Shown here: in pieces, positions 53,739-63,915 of the stretch
How the letters are laid out: the number at the start of each line of letters is the position of its first letter
Position numbering within the stretch: position 1 is the first letter of the stretch
NCBI RefSeq assembly: GCF_030546575.1
Contig: NZ_JAUOTN010000007.1
Location: 62,001 to 126,000 of the forward strand
From: Pontibacter coccineus
GTDB lineage: Bacteria > Bacteroidota > Bacteroidia > Cytophagales > Hymenobacteraceae
Direction of reading: 5' to 3'
Length of the DNA: 64,000 bases
The notes under the pieces: generated by a model
Seen by the model: the letters and a program-made list of their open reading frames with translations, nothing else
What the model was told of the DNA's origin: nothing
Databases searched by the model: none
Program-made: the position numbers and the translations under genes

Positions 53739-54278
53739 ATGAACAAACGATGCGTCTTTTTCCTGGCCATAGTATTCTCCTGCTATCATACCTCCTACGG
53801 TCAAAATAGTATCAACACGATCGATCAGGCAAGAGTTAATAAAAATGCCATACAGGTGACTGGCGGTTTCGCGGGATTGATGGGAGCCTACAATATGAAC
53901 TATGAAAGAAAGCTTGTTGGGTTTGAAAAGGGTACCTTGATGGGTCTATGGTCAAAGGTTGGTTTTGGAGGATGGGGAGTCTGGTCGACGGGAGGTCCCT
54001 ACCAGTCTGCGACATTAGGGATTCTGACTGGGGCAAAGAAACATCACTTTGAACTGACTGTAGGCGGAGCCAGAATGTTCGATAAAATCAGTTATGAGCA
54101 TGCCCAGCACATTAGTGCCCATTTTTCTGAGCCTCAACCTTTGAAATCCGATTATGTTGATGTTCGTGGCGTAGGTACGGCTGGCTACAGGTATCAGAAA
54201 CCGGATGGCAACTTTCTGTTTCGTTGTGGCATAGGATACCCGGAGACAGTTTTTGTCGGCTTAGGTATAGCTTTTTGA
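53739..54278 (+). CDS. small outer-membrane beta-barrel-like protein
   Basis: 179 residues with a signal peptide ending SYGQN. The mature part alternates hydrophobic and polar residues in strands (AIQVTGGFAGLMGAYNMNYERKL, ATLGILTGAKKHHFELTVGGARMF, LFRCGIGYPETVFVGLGIAF) and ends in Phe, as outer-membrane barrels do. No closer family is recognised. It is the last gene of the accessory plus-strand run, and the AGGTATA motif reappears in its final codons (54263). Confidence 0.65.
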   Translation: MNKRCVFFLAIVFSCYHTSYGQNSINTIDQARVNKNAIQVTGGFAGLMGAYNMNYERKLVGFEKGTLMGLWSKVGFGGWGVWSTGGPYQSATLGILTGAKKHHFELTVGGARMFDKISYEHAQHISAHFSEPQPLKSDYVDVRGVGTAGYRYQKPDGNFLFRCGIGYPETVFVGLGIAF

Positions 54279-54388
54279 TATAAGCGCTTCAAGTCATCTC
54301 AAAAGCAGAAAAAGACAGGACATAATATAACCGATAAAGTAGCTACGCCGCCTATAACTTTACTAAAACCTCTACAATCCAATAAACC

Positions 54389-54985
54389 TTGAACCCATCT
54401 CAATTAGCCAAAAGCTACGACAAAATTGCTGCACAGTGGAATGCTCAGATGATCGGGTCAGATTACGGCATCTCCATGATCGATCGGGCCATTCAGTACT
54501 GCGCTGAAAAGAGAACCGTGTTGGATGTAGGTTGCGGGAGCGGTGGGCGAATTATAAACAGGCTTCTGGAAAACGGATTCGAGCTGACCGCGATCGATGT
54601 TTCAGAAGGAATGCTGCAGCTGGCTAAGGAAAATCATCCGCAAGTGAGATTTGAGAAGTCGGATATCGTCGAATGGGAAACAGATGACAGGTTTGATCTG
54701 ATCGTTGCGTGGGACAGTATTTTTCATCTGCCGCTGGCGTCTCAGAAGTCCGTCGTGGAGAAGCTCTGTCGTTTCTTAAATCCGCAGGGCATCCTGGTCT
54801 ATACCTTTGGCGATGCAGAAGGAGCGCATGAAGATACCTGGCTTGGCGAGCAGTTCGGCTACAGCTCCATTGGGATAGACGCGAATCTGAGCATATTGGC
54901 CGAAAGCGGGTGCCAATGCAGGCACCTGGAACTGGACCAGTACCCGCTCAATCACGTATCGGTTATAGCAATAAAAAAAAGTTGA
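54389..54985 (+). CDS. class I SAM-dependent methyltransferase
   Basis: 198 residues. Motif I VLDVGCGSGGRI is near residues 47-58 and is followed by TAIDVSEGMLQLAKE (motif post-I), FEKSDIVEW and FDLIVAWDSIFHLP, the standard Rossmann methyltransferase order. The start is a TTG at 54389; no better ATG precedes motif I without removing the first helix. Substrate is unknown. It ends 20 bp before the arr gene and is probably transcribed with it. Confidence 0.82.
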   Translation: MNPSQLAKSYDKIAAQWNAQMIGSDYGISMIDRAIQYCAEKRTVLDVGCGSGGRIINRLLENGFELTAIDVSEGMLQLAKENHPQVRFEKSDIVEWETDDRFDLIVAWDSIFHLPLASQKSVVEKLCRFLNPQGILVYTFGDAEGAHEDTWLGEQFGYSSIGIDANLSILAESGCQCRHLELDQYPLNHVSVIAIKKS

Positions 54986-55005
54986 GCACAGACAAGGCAA
55001 GGACA

Positions 55006-55452
55006 ATGGAACCGAACAGCAGCGAGGCCAAACCAGAAGAGGCCACCAACGATCTGAATTCACAGCCATTCTATCATGGCACCAAAGCCGACTTAAAGCA
55101 GGGCGACCTGATTGCGGCTGGCTATAGTTCAAATTACGGTACGCGAAAGAAGGCCTCCTACGTCTACCTGACTGCCACGCTGGATGCTGCTGTCTGGGGT
55201 GCTGAACTGGCTGTGGGCGAAGGAGCCGGTAGAATTTACATCGTGGAGCCGACCGGCCCGATAGAAGACGATCCCAATCTGACGAACAAGAAATTCCCCG
55301 GAAATCCAACCAAATCCTACCGCTCCAGGCATCCGCTTCACGTTAGGGGTGAGGTGACCGAGTGGCAGGGACATGCGCCAGAGCAGCTTCAGGCCATGAA
55401 AGACCACCTGGCGCGACTAAAGGAGCAAGGCATTGAAGCAATCGAGGATTAA
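55006..55452 (+). CDS. arr: NAD(+)-rifampin ADP-ribosyltransferase
   Basis: 148 residues, the small Arr family that inactivates rifamycins by ADP-ribosylation. FYHGTKADL, SNYGTRKKASYVYLTATLDAA, GAGRIYIVEPTGP, EDDPNLTNKKFPGNP and the RSRHPLHVRGEV stretch match the family almost throughout. His24, Tyr54 and Asp89 line up with the known Arr residues His19, Tyr49 and Asp84 of the mycobacterial enzyme with one constant offset of five. Chosen ATG is 55006, since upstream sequence in frame overlaps the methyltransferase end. Chromosomal copies occur in many environmental bacteria; this one is next to a cassette-like region and may be acquired, although AGGTATA copies around it suggest long residence. 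Confidence 0.95.
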   Translation: MEPNSSEAKPEEATNDLNSQPFYHGTKADLKQGDLIAAGYSSNYGTRKKASYVYLTATLDAAVWGAELAVGEGAGRIYIVEPTGPIEDDPNLTNKKFPGNPTKSYRSRHPLHVRGEVTEWQGHAPEQLQAMKDHLARLKEQGIEAIED

Positions 55453-55774
55453 GCTCTCTTGCTATACCTCTGCGGCCTTATTTAAGTCATATTATCTGCC
55501 TTCAGGTCTTGCTTTTTTAGAATTACCTTTAATCAGAAATTTCCTTTCTTCTATTTCTCCTTTATTAGCTATCTTGAACGTTTGCCAGGGTATAGCTGCA
55601 GTAAACCCGCTCCGGATCGACTCTCACGGGACAAGGTATAGGGTTCTGCAGCAGAGCAGAACATTGATAGTGCTATACTTTCTAAAGTGTATGGATCATG
55701 AAAGAGCATAGCTTTAAAGCGGGCTTACTATACCTGGCGTCCATTTAAAATACAGATTAACAGAAGATTTGACC
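55453..55774. other. motif-rich spacer, 322 bp
   Basis: A gene-free stretch between arr and the DNA methyltransferase gene. It contains three AGGTATA/TATACCT copies (near 55462, 55635 and 55728) and two one-base variants (GGGTATAGC near 55592, GCTATACTT near 55673). A 92-codon open frame here has no protein-like features. No clear promoter or terminator is visible. Confidence 0.45.
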
Positions 55775-57601
55775 ATGAAGGGCGAGTCCTTACCTATACC
55801 GGAAGACCTGCTGCTGAAGCTGAAGGAAATCATGCCGGCTGCCTTTACCGAAGGCAAGCTGAACGTGGCGCATTTACGGGAGCTGCTGGGCGATCAGGTA
55901 CACCCTGATCCGGAACCATACCAACTATCCTGGACAGGAAAGACAGCCGCCTACAGACAGGCCCAGGCACCCGCAACCGACACGCTTATACCTGTTCGGG
56001 AAGCGTCTGTTAACTGGGAGGATACGCAACACGTGTTCATAGAAGGGGATAACCTGCAGGTGCTGAAAGTACTGCAGAAAGCCTATAAGGGCAAGGTGAA
56101 GGGTATTTACATCGACCCTCCTTACAACACCGGTTCCGACAGCTTCATCTACGCCGACAACTTTGCAAAAAAAACCGGCCGCTCCCAAAGTGACCGGAGG
56201 CAGCATGGCCATTCCAACTGGCTCAACATGATGCTGCCAAGGTTGTTGCTCGCCCGCCACCTGCTCCGGGAAGACGGTGTTATTTTCGTGAGCATCGATG
56301 ACAACGAGCTGGCTAACCTAAAACTGGTCATGGACGAGGTGTTCGGGGAAGAGAATTTTGTCGACTACTTCTCCTGGGCAAAGTCCGAGACACCGGCCAA
56401 CCTTTCCCGGAAAAGCAAAAAAGTGGTGGAGTATGTGCTCTGCTACCAGAAAAAAAAGAACAGCGAAAAATTTAAGGGAATCCAAAAAAACAGCACCAGT
56501 TCAAACGGCCTGCTGAATCAAACGAACAAACCAGGTACCCTGACATTCCCGGCCGATGTGGTGACCACGCGTCTGGAGGACGGTCCGCTGCGGAAAGGCA
56601 GCTACGGGACCGACAGTTATACCATCGAGCTGCTGGCGGACACTGAGGTGAAAAGCGGCCTGTTCATAAAACCCGTTGTCCTGAAAGCCAAATTCAAGTG
56701 GTCGCAGCCAAAGTTGGATGAGGAGATTCGCAAGGGGACGCGGATCAGTATACCTACCATCAAGCTAAGCCCGTCGTACGAAAAACTGGTTTACGACAAA
56801 GAAGTGCCGCCGAACCTGATCAACGCCAAAGTGGGCGTGGGCACAAACGAGAACGCCAGCGCCCAGCTCGAAGTCCTGTTTGGGGCCAAGGTATTTGACT
56901 TTCCGAAGCCACCCAGCCTGATCAAGTATCTGCTGGGCTTCTCCGACGATCCGGAGGGCATTTTCCTGGACTTTTTCGCCGGTTCGGGGGCTACTGCTCA
57001 GGCCGTGCTTGAAATGAACCAGCAGGATGGCGGCAACCGAAAGTATATCTGCGTGCAGCTCGACGAGCAGATCGCCCCCACGACTAAGGCGTATCAGCAG
57101 GGTTTCCGGACCATTTCCGAAATCACCAGAAAGCGCCTTCTCCTGTTGCATGACAAACTACAATCACAGCAGGAAGGTACTACGGCCATCGATACGGGTT
57201 TCAGGTATTTCAAACTCGCGCCCTCTAATTTCAGCGTTTGGCGCGGGGACGGCACGCGAGATGAAAAGGAGCAGGCCAAGCAGCTCACGCTCTTTACGCG
57301 GGCTAAAATCAATCATGCCAACCGGGAGTATAGGTTATGGGAGCTGCTACTCAGGTCAGGTATACCTTTGAATGCCGCTATAAACGAGATGCCGGTCGGT
57401 GATACGGTGCTCTATGAAGTCGCGCAGGAAGGACTGCTGTACGGACTGGATACGATTACTGAGGAGGTTCTAAAAAAAGCGATCGATCTCAAACCCAGGG
57501 CTTTCATCTGCCCGGACTACCTGTTTCAGCTGAACGAAATCGATAAGAACAATTTACAACTTACTTTGCAGGACATCGGTATTGACTTTAAATCAATCTG
57601 A
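55775..57601 (+). CDS. site-specific DNA methyltransferase, type III Mod-like (beta class)
   Basis: 608 residues. The catalytic DPPYNTG motif at 114-120 precedes the AdoMet-binding FAGSG at 401-405, the order of beta-class amino methyltransferases; the intervening region carries a variable segment probably recognising DNA. Length, the GDNLQVLKVLQ lead-in and IYIDPPYNTGSDSFIYADNF are those of type III Mod subunits, which methylate adenine N6. The usual ~900-residue Res helicase-nuclease is not downstream; instead a 188-residue protein follows after 9 bp. I chose the ATG at 55775 over a TTG six bases upstream. Confidence 0.9.
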   Translation: MKGESLPIPEDLLLKLKEIMPAAFTEGKLNVAHLRELLGDQVHPDPEPYQLSWTGKTAAYRQAQAPATDTLIPVREASVNWEDTQHVFIEGDNLQVLKVLQKAYKGKVKGIYIDPPYNTGSDSFIYADNFAKKTGRSQSDRRQHGHSNWLNMMLPRLLLARHLLREDGVIFVSIDDNELANLKLVMDEVFGEENFVDYFSWAKSETPANLSRKSKKVVEYVLCYQKKKNSEKFKGIQKNSTSSNGLLNQTNKPGTLTFPADVVTTRLEDGPLRKGSYGTDSYTIELLADTEVKSGLFIKPVVLKAKFKWSQPKLDEEIRKGTRISIPTIKLSPSYEKLVYDKEVPPNLINAKVGVGTNENASAQLEVLFGAKVFDFPKPPSLIKYLLGFSDDPEGIFLDFFAGSGATAQAVLEMNQQDGGNRKYICVQLDEQIAPTTKAYQQGFRTISEITRKRLLLLHDKLQSQQEGTTAIDTGFRYFKLAPSNFSVWRGDGTRDEKEQAKQLTLFTRAKINHANREYRLWELLLRSGIPLNAAINEMPVGDTVLYEVAQEGLLYGLDTITEEVLKKAIDLKPRAFICPDYLFQLNEIDKNNLQLTLQDIGIDFKSI

Positions 57602-57610
57602 TGAACAGCA

Positions 57611-58177
57611 ATGCTCGTGCAGAACTTCGATTTTGACGCTAACCTTGCGATAGCCCGACAGTGTGCGGCAGACATGGTCCGCAACGGCCTGTACTCCCGA
57701 TTCGGGCTTACGGAGAAAGAACGACTCGAGAAAGCCGTGCTGGGGTGCATGGGCGAATATGCCTTCGAACACTGGCTCAAGTCCATCGGCTATACCTACC
57801 AGGTCGATCGTGCGGGCTTCGAAAACAGGAATTCCGATGCCTATGATTTTCTGATAGCCGGCTGCAAAATAGATGTCAAAGTCGCGAAGAAATCTACCGA
57901 CAGGCCACCAAATGATAACTGGACCTACGGCTATCCGCAAGAGCAAAAACCGGCTTCTAAAGACTATGTGATTGTGGGCTGGGTGGATTTCGCGCAAAAG
58001 CAGGTCGGGTTTTACGGCTGGATTGCGGGCCGGGAGATCAGCAAACTTCCGGTGGTAACGAAAAACACCTTTGCCGGCTACAGCTACCGGACGCCCAACC
58101 ACGAGTTTAAATGGGGAGCCCTGAACAAGAACTTTGAGCGTTTCTTTCAGGGCATTTTAGCGGGTAAGGAAGTTTAA
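57611..58177 (+). CDS. small PD-(D/E)XK nuclease-like protein partnered with the DNA methyltransferase
   Basis: 188 residues, no signal peptide. Glu49 in GEYAFEHWL, then SDAYDFLIAGCKIDVKVAKK with Asp79, Asp88 and Lys90, gives the E...D...D-x-K arrangement of the PD-(D/E)XK nuclease core: helix, hairpin, metal-binding strand. The C-terminal half (WTYGYPQEQKPASKDYVIVGW...GWIAGREISKL) is consistent with a continuing alpha/beta core. It starts 9 bp after the methyltransferase stop, so the two genes form one unit. A restriction partner that replaces the large Res subunit is the natural reading, but the nuclease assignment is by motif only. Confidence 0.7.
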   Translation: MLVQNFDFDANLAIARQCAADMVRNGLYSRFGLTEKERLEKAVLGCMGEYAFEHWLKSIGYTYQVDRAGFENRNSDAYDFLIAGCKIDVKVAKKSTDRPPNDNWTYGYPQEQKPASKDYVIVGWVDFAQKQVGFYGWIAGREISKLPVVTKNTFAGYSYRTPNHEFKWGALNKNFERFFQGILAGKEV

Positions 58178-58344
58178 CAGGAACTGCCAATTCAGGTATA
58201 TGTTGCCGCATTTGAGGAAGGACTGTTTCATTCTCTGATGCTATACCCTGGTCCACAAGGGGAGAGTTTCATAGAATGAGCCGACCCTATCACCTTCAAG
58301 GTGAGAATCTGCTCGCATGAAAAGGCCCTAACCTCAGCACAACC

Positions 58345-58373
58345 TTGGTATCTGGAGAATTTTATTAAATTTG
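58345..58373 (+). promoter_or_regulatory. promoter of the cupin gene
   Basis: TTG at 58345-58347 and TAAATTTG at 58366-58373 are spaced by 18 bp, close to the phylum's consensus spacing. It would give a transcript starting about 75 bp before the cupin ATG. Confidence 0.6.
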
Positions 58374-58457
58374 CCCAACGCCTCAACAGGCTAATCGCCT
58401 TTTCCGTTAGCGTATACCTGCAAGTAGTACGCTTTCACCCTTAACCCTGAATAGAAC

Positions 58458-58964
58458 ATGACAACCGACACAACTGATAAAGCAGCCCTTTTCTCAGAAG
58501 TAGAAGAGCAACTAAAGCAACAGCATTTTAACATCAGCAACCAGGACCAGACCCGTCCCTGGGGCGGATTTTTTGTGATCGACGAAACGCAGGCGCAGGA
58601 CTTTGCCAATGCTTATTTCGACAGCATGCCGGTCGATCAGCTAAAGATATCAGGTAAGTTGAGCCCGAAGATATTGCTGGTGGCACCAAACAAGCGACTC
58701 AGCTGGCAGTACCACCACCGCCGCGCCGAGATCTGGAAAGTAGTGAAAGGAACCGTAGGTGTCGTAACAAGCGACACAGACGAGGAAGGCGAGCTCAAAG
58801 TGCTGCATCCCGGCGACCTGATCACGCTGCGCCAGGGAGAGCGCCATCGCCTGGTGGGCCTCGATAACTGGGGCGTGCTGGCCGAGATCTGGCAGCACAC
58901 CGATGCCGCTAACCCATCGAATGAAGACGATATTGTGCGCGTACAGGACGATTTTGGAAGATAA
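58458..58964 (+). CDS. cupin protein, type II mannose-6-phosphate isomerase-like
   Basis: 168 residues. The C-terminal cupin has LSWQYHHRRAEIWKVVKGTVGV with the metal-binding His pair and Glu, HPGDLITLRQGERHRLVGL with the last His, and the opening RPWGGFFVI stretch typical of PMI type II domains and of sugar-phosphate isomerases related to them. The enzyme would interconvert fructose-6-phosphate and mannose-6-phosphate or act on a related sugar in cell-envelope polysaccharide synthesis. No nucleotidyltransferase domain is fused. Confidence 0.82.
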   Translation: MTTDTTDKAALFSEVEEQLKQQHFNISNQDQTRPWGGFFVIDETQAQDFANAYFDSMPVDQLKISGKLSPKILLVAPNKRLSWQYHHRRAEIWKVVKGTVGVVTSDTDEEGELKVLHPGDLITLRQGERHRLVGLDNWGVLAEIWQHTDAANPSNEDDIVRVQDDFGR

Positions 58965-58985
58965 ATCCAAAACCTCCAGGTATAG

Positions 58986-59021
58986 AAAAAGGCGCTGTAG
59001 TAAATCTACAGCGCCTTTTTT
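58986..59021. terminator. bidirectional intrinsic terminator
   Basis: AAAAAGGCGCTGTAG and its perfect complement close a 5-nt loop. Runs of A and T at the ends work for both the plus-strand cupin gene and the minus-strand cytochrome gene. Confidence 0.92.
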
Positions 59022-59039
59022 ATGACTTCAACAGGTAGC

Positions 59040-59465
59040 TTAATGCTCCAGCAGGTGGCGACATTTAAACAGCTGCTTTTCTACTTCCTGTATAGAGAAG
59101 CGAGGATTGTTGTTGCCGAAGTTGGTTTGCACGTAGTTGAGGATGTTGGTGATCTGACCAGGCTTGAGGTGCTCAAAACCTGGCATGCCCTGGTTGTAGT
59201 TCTTGCCATTCACGACAATGTTGCCCGTCTGCCCGTGCTGAATGATGCAGGCCAGCTCGTCGCGGTGGTTTTCCAGGTAATCGGCGCCAGCCAGGGGCGG
59301 AATCAGGTTGCGGAGGCCGCTACCGTCGTCCATGTGGCAGTTGGCGCAGTTCTGGGTATAGAGCTGCTCCCCTTCGTTTTGCTTGTCTGAGTAAAAGCAT
59401 CGGGTCAGGGTGAGCAAGGCGGCTATACCTGCCACATACAGCAGCAGTTTAGTTTTTATCAGCAT
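59040..59465 (-). CDS. c-type cytochrome, single heme
   Basis: 141 residues with an N-terminal hydrophobic segment (LLLYVAGIAALLTL). The heme site is Cys40-Ala-Asn-Cys43-His44 followed by MDDGSGLRNLIPPLAGADYL, and Met in GMPGFEHL is the likely sixth ligand. Cys23 after the hydrophobic segment is preceded by Arg, so it is a poor lipobox and the protein is more likely membrane-anchored or cleaved elsewhere. Its start overlaps the SCO gene by 17 bp. It probably transfers electrons in the periplasm. Confidence 0.92.
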   Translation of the reverse strand: MLIKTKLLLYVAGIAALLTLTRCFYSDKQNEGEQLYTQNCANCHMDDGSGLRNLIPPLAGADYLENHRDELACIIQHGQTGNIVVNGKNYNQGMPGFEHLKPGQITNILNYVQTNFGNNNPRFSIQEVEKQLFKCRHLLEH

Positions 59466-60138
59466 CCTTCTTTTTCTTTACAGGCAGGAGGGAAGGTATA
59501 TCGCGAATCAGCTTATCGACCTGGGCAGGGTCGGTGCCGTCGTAAATGCCGCGCACATGTCGGTTCTGGTCCACGAGCACGAAGGCGCCGCTGTGCACAA
59601 ATCCGCCAGGCTCCTCTTCGTCTTCCATCGCCGATACCATGTACTGCAGCGCAATGCTGTAGATGCTGTCTTTCTCGCCAGTTACAAATTGCCACTTATC
59701 ACTGTTCACCTGCAGGCGGTCGGCGTAGTCGCGCAGCACAGCCACTGTGTCGTGTTTCGGGTCGATGGTGTGGGAGAGGAGCATCACCCGCGGGTCATCT
59801 TCAAAGGCCTCGTAGATACGCAGCATCTGACTCTTCATTTTAGGGCAGATGGTGGGGCAGGTGGTAAAGAAAAAGTCGGTGACGTATACCTTGTCCTGCA
59901 CGGTGAGGCTGGTCACCACTTGGCTGTCCTGGTTGATAAAAGCGAAGTCAGGTATGCGGTGGTATACCGTGTCGGTTACCTGCTGCCCATCGACTTCACG
60001 CTGCACCAGCTGGCGCTCACCCAGATAGGGAAGTGTACCTGCATCAGAGGACTGTTCCTGCGAACAGGCCTGCCAGCCAAGCGCCGAAAGGCCAAGCAGC
60101 AGCGCTGAAAAAAAGGTGCTTAGTTTATTTCTTTTCAT
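59449..60138 (-). CDS. SCO family copper chaperone (SenC/PrrC-like)
   Basis: 230 residues with a lipoprotein-like signal ending GWQAC. Thioredoxin fold with the copper-binding CPTIC (Cys94, Cys98) and His182 in FVHSGAFVLVD, the usual SCO metal set. SCO proteins deliver copper to the CuA site of cytochrome oxidase or act in thiol redox control. An ATG 9 bp upstream (60147) is an alternative start. It overlaps both neighbours, so the three genes are one operon linked to respiration. No cytochrome oxidase subunit lies within the window. Confidence 0.9.
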   Translation of the reverse strand: MKRNKLSTFFSALLLGLSALGWQACSQEQSSDAGTLPYLGERQLVQREVDGQQVTDTVYHRIPDFAFINQDSQVVTSLTVQDKVYVTDFFFTTCPTICPKMKSQMLRIYEAFEDDPRVMLLSHTIDPKHDTVAVLRDYADRLQVNSDKWQFVTGEKDSIYSIALQYMVSAMEDEEEPGGFVHSGAFVLVDQNRHVRGIYDGTDPAQVDKLIRDIPSLLPVKKKKDADKN

Positions 60139-60553
60139 AAGTTGCATAGGTTTCTTGCGCGTTTGTAATGGTGCTGTCCATCAGTGATTTAACGCGTTCC
60201 ATTTTCTGGTGCTCTGCGTTCAGGTATAGCATGGCCTGCTGGTGAGCGAGCGTGTCGGGTGCCTTGTACTGGCGCATCCATTCCATCATCGCTTCGTCGG
60301 CGACCTCCAGTTCCTGTATACGCCGGGTGAGCAGGTTGATCGTGGCCGTGTCAGCGGACTGCGCCTGCAGCGTGTCGCGGAGGCTGGTGAGGTTGCGGCG
60401 CAGCCGGTAGATCTTGCCCATGTCAGCCATCGCATCGTCGTGCAGGTTCATCACCTCTGTCTCCAGGGTCTGCTGGCGTTCTGCTTCACCGGCACCGCCC
60501 TGGCAGGCGAGTAGGGTGAGGGGCAGACTCAGGTATAGCAACCACTTTTTCAT
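60125..60553 (-). CDS. small coiled-coil lipoprotein in SCO operon
   Basis: 142 residues, with lipoprotein signal MKKWLLYLSLPLTLLAC. The mature chain is almost wholly helical with heptad-like spacing (LRRNLTSLRDTLQAQSADTATINLLTRRIQELEVADEAMMEWMRQYK) and several Met and His residues (LHDDAMADMGKIY). It could bind metal or act as partner for the SCO protein, which overlaps its end. The family is unnamed to me. TATCTTTG on the minus strand at 60616-60623 is a likely -7 promoter box for the whole operon. Confidence 0.75.
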   Translation of the reverse strand: MKKWLLYLSLPLTLLACQGGAGEAERQQTLETEVMNLHDDAMADMGKIYRLRRNLTSLRDTLQAQSADTATINLLTRRIQELEVADEAMMEWMRQYKAPDTLAHQQAMLYLNAEHQKMERVKSLMDSTITNAQETYATYEKK

Positions 60554-60615
60554 GATAGGTATAGGTTTCTTTAATTCGGTACGACGCTACATTATTCTAC
60601 GCAACGCTGTTTTTG

Positions 60616-60623
60616 CAAAGATA
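60616..60623 (-). promoter_or_regulatory. -7 box of the lipoprotein-SCO-cytochrome operon
   Basis: TATCTTTG on the minus strand matches TAnnTTTG. It lies about 63 bp before the first start codon. No TTG at the right spacing is visible, so only half of the promoter is supported. Confidence 0.42.
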
Positions 60624-60649
60624 CAGGTATAGCGGCAAAGGTATACCTT

Positions 60650-61078
60650 CTAGTCCAATTGTAAACAGAAGTACATTTCAGTTAAGTCGTACTGGTCGAG
60701 TTCTGATGCGATAGCCGGCTTATACCGTGCTGGGTCTACAGACCAGTCATATGATTCAGGCATCACGAGGGCAAGCCGGTCTATCAACCCATAGATAAAA
60801 CCCAGTGTCACCTGCTGTTCGGGGTTTAGGCCGTCGAATAGTTGCAGGTATGCCGTGTTGCCGCCTGGCAGCATCAGGCAGTCGCCCCACACAGGGCAGT
60901 ACACCTGACCGTTTTCCCTGAAGTAAACCGACAAGGCACCGACTGTTTTGCCATGCTCCGTGAAGGCGTTGATAGCAGCTCGCACATCGCCCGATTTCCA
61001 GCAGATTTCGTCCGGCCGCATGGGATCGAAAAAAGCCCTTTTCAGCAAGTCAGGATCAAAAAAGCTATACCTCATCAT
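60650..61078 (-). CDS. hypothetical protein, 142 residues
   Basis: No signal peptide or membrane helix. The sequence is mixed alpha/beta with acidic C-terminal half (MYFCLQLD at the end) and an ICWKSGDVRAAINAF opening. I do not recognise a family. Size and composition are those of many bacterial immunity-like proteins, but no toxin is adjacent and this is only an impression. It stands alone between the SCO operon promoter and the DUF486 gene. Confidence 0.65.
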   Translation of the reverse strand: MMRYSFFDPDLLKRAFFDPMRPDEICWKSGDVRAAINAFTEHGKTVGALSVYFRENGQVYCPVWGDCLMLPGGNTAYLQLFDGLNPEQQVTLGFIYGLIDRLALVMPESYDWSVDPARYKPAIASELDQYDLTEMYFCLQLD

Positions 61079-61123
61079 TAGCTCATACTGCTGAAAAAAA
61101 TCAATTAACCATCAACAATTTAA

Positions 61124-61453
61124 CTACCACTTCTTAAACACAAAGAACACGGCCAGCAGGATGAAGACGAAACCGACGATGTAATTCCACTTGACTTCTT
61201 CTTTCAGGTATAGCACCGAGAAAGCCACAAACACGACGAGCGTGATCACCTCCTGTATCGTCTTGAGTTGAAAGGCCGTGAACTGTCCGTGGCCGATCCG
61301 GTTGGCGGGCACCTGGAACATGTACTCAAAGAAGGCGATGAACCAGCTGACCAGGATGACCTTCCAGAGCACGGTGTCTTTGAACTTCAGGTGCCCGTAC
61401 CAGGCGAAGGTCATGAAGATGTTGGAGATAAGGAGGAGGAGGATCGTTTTCAT
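61124..61453 (-). CDS. DMT-superfamily small membrane protein (DUF486)
   Basis: 109 residues with four membrane helices. The pattern ILLLLISNIFMTFAWYGHLK, then FEYMFQVPANRIGHGQFTAFQLKTIQEVI, then YLKEEVKWNYIVGFVFIL matches DUF486, a small member of the drug/metabolite transporter superfamily. The substrate is unknown. Length and motifs are complete. Confidence 0.9.
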   Translation of the reverse strand: MKTILLLLISNIFMTFAWYGHLKFKDTVLWKVILVSWFIAFFEYMFQVPANRIGHGQFTAFQLKTIQEVITLVVFVAFSVLYLKEEVKWNYIVGFVFILLAVFFVFKKW

Positions 61454-63855
<2,402 letters not shown>

Positions 63856-63878
63856 TCTAATCAGAACATATTATTTTG

Positions 63879-63915
63879 AAAGCGGCTGTTCTCGAAAGAG
63901 GGCAGCCGCTTTTTC
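63879..63915 (+). terminator. intrinsic terminator of gyrB
   Basis: A 15-bp stem (AAAGCGGCTGTTCTC with two G-T wobbles) closes a GAAA tetraloop and ends in a T run, 24 bp past the stop. The last 85 bases of the window are AT-rich and hold no further gene. Confidence 0.9.

Noticed and set aside
50385..54278. Prophage or conjugative element
   Set aside because: No integrase, capsid, portal, tail, relaxase or type IV secretion gene is visible; only small cargo-like genes are present.
55433..55711. 92-codon plus-strand open frame after arr
   Set aside because: It overlaps the arr end, crosses a spacer rich in AGGTATA copies and has no coherent domain, signal or homolog-like pattern.
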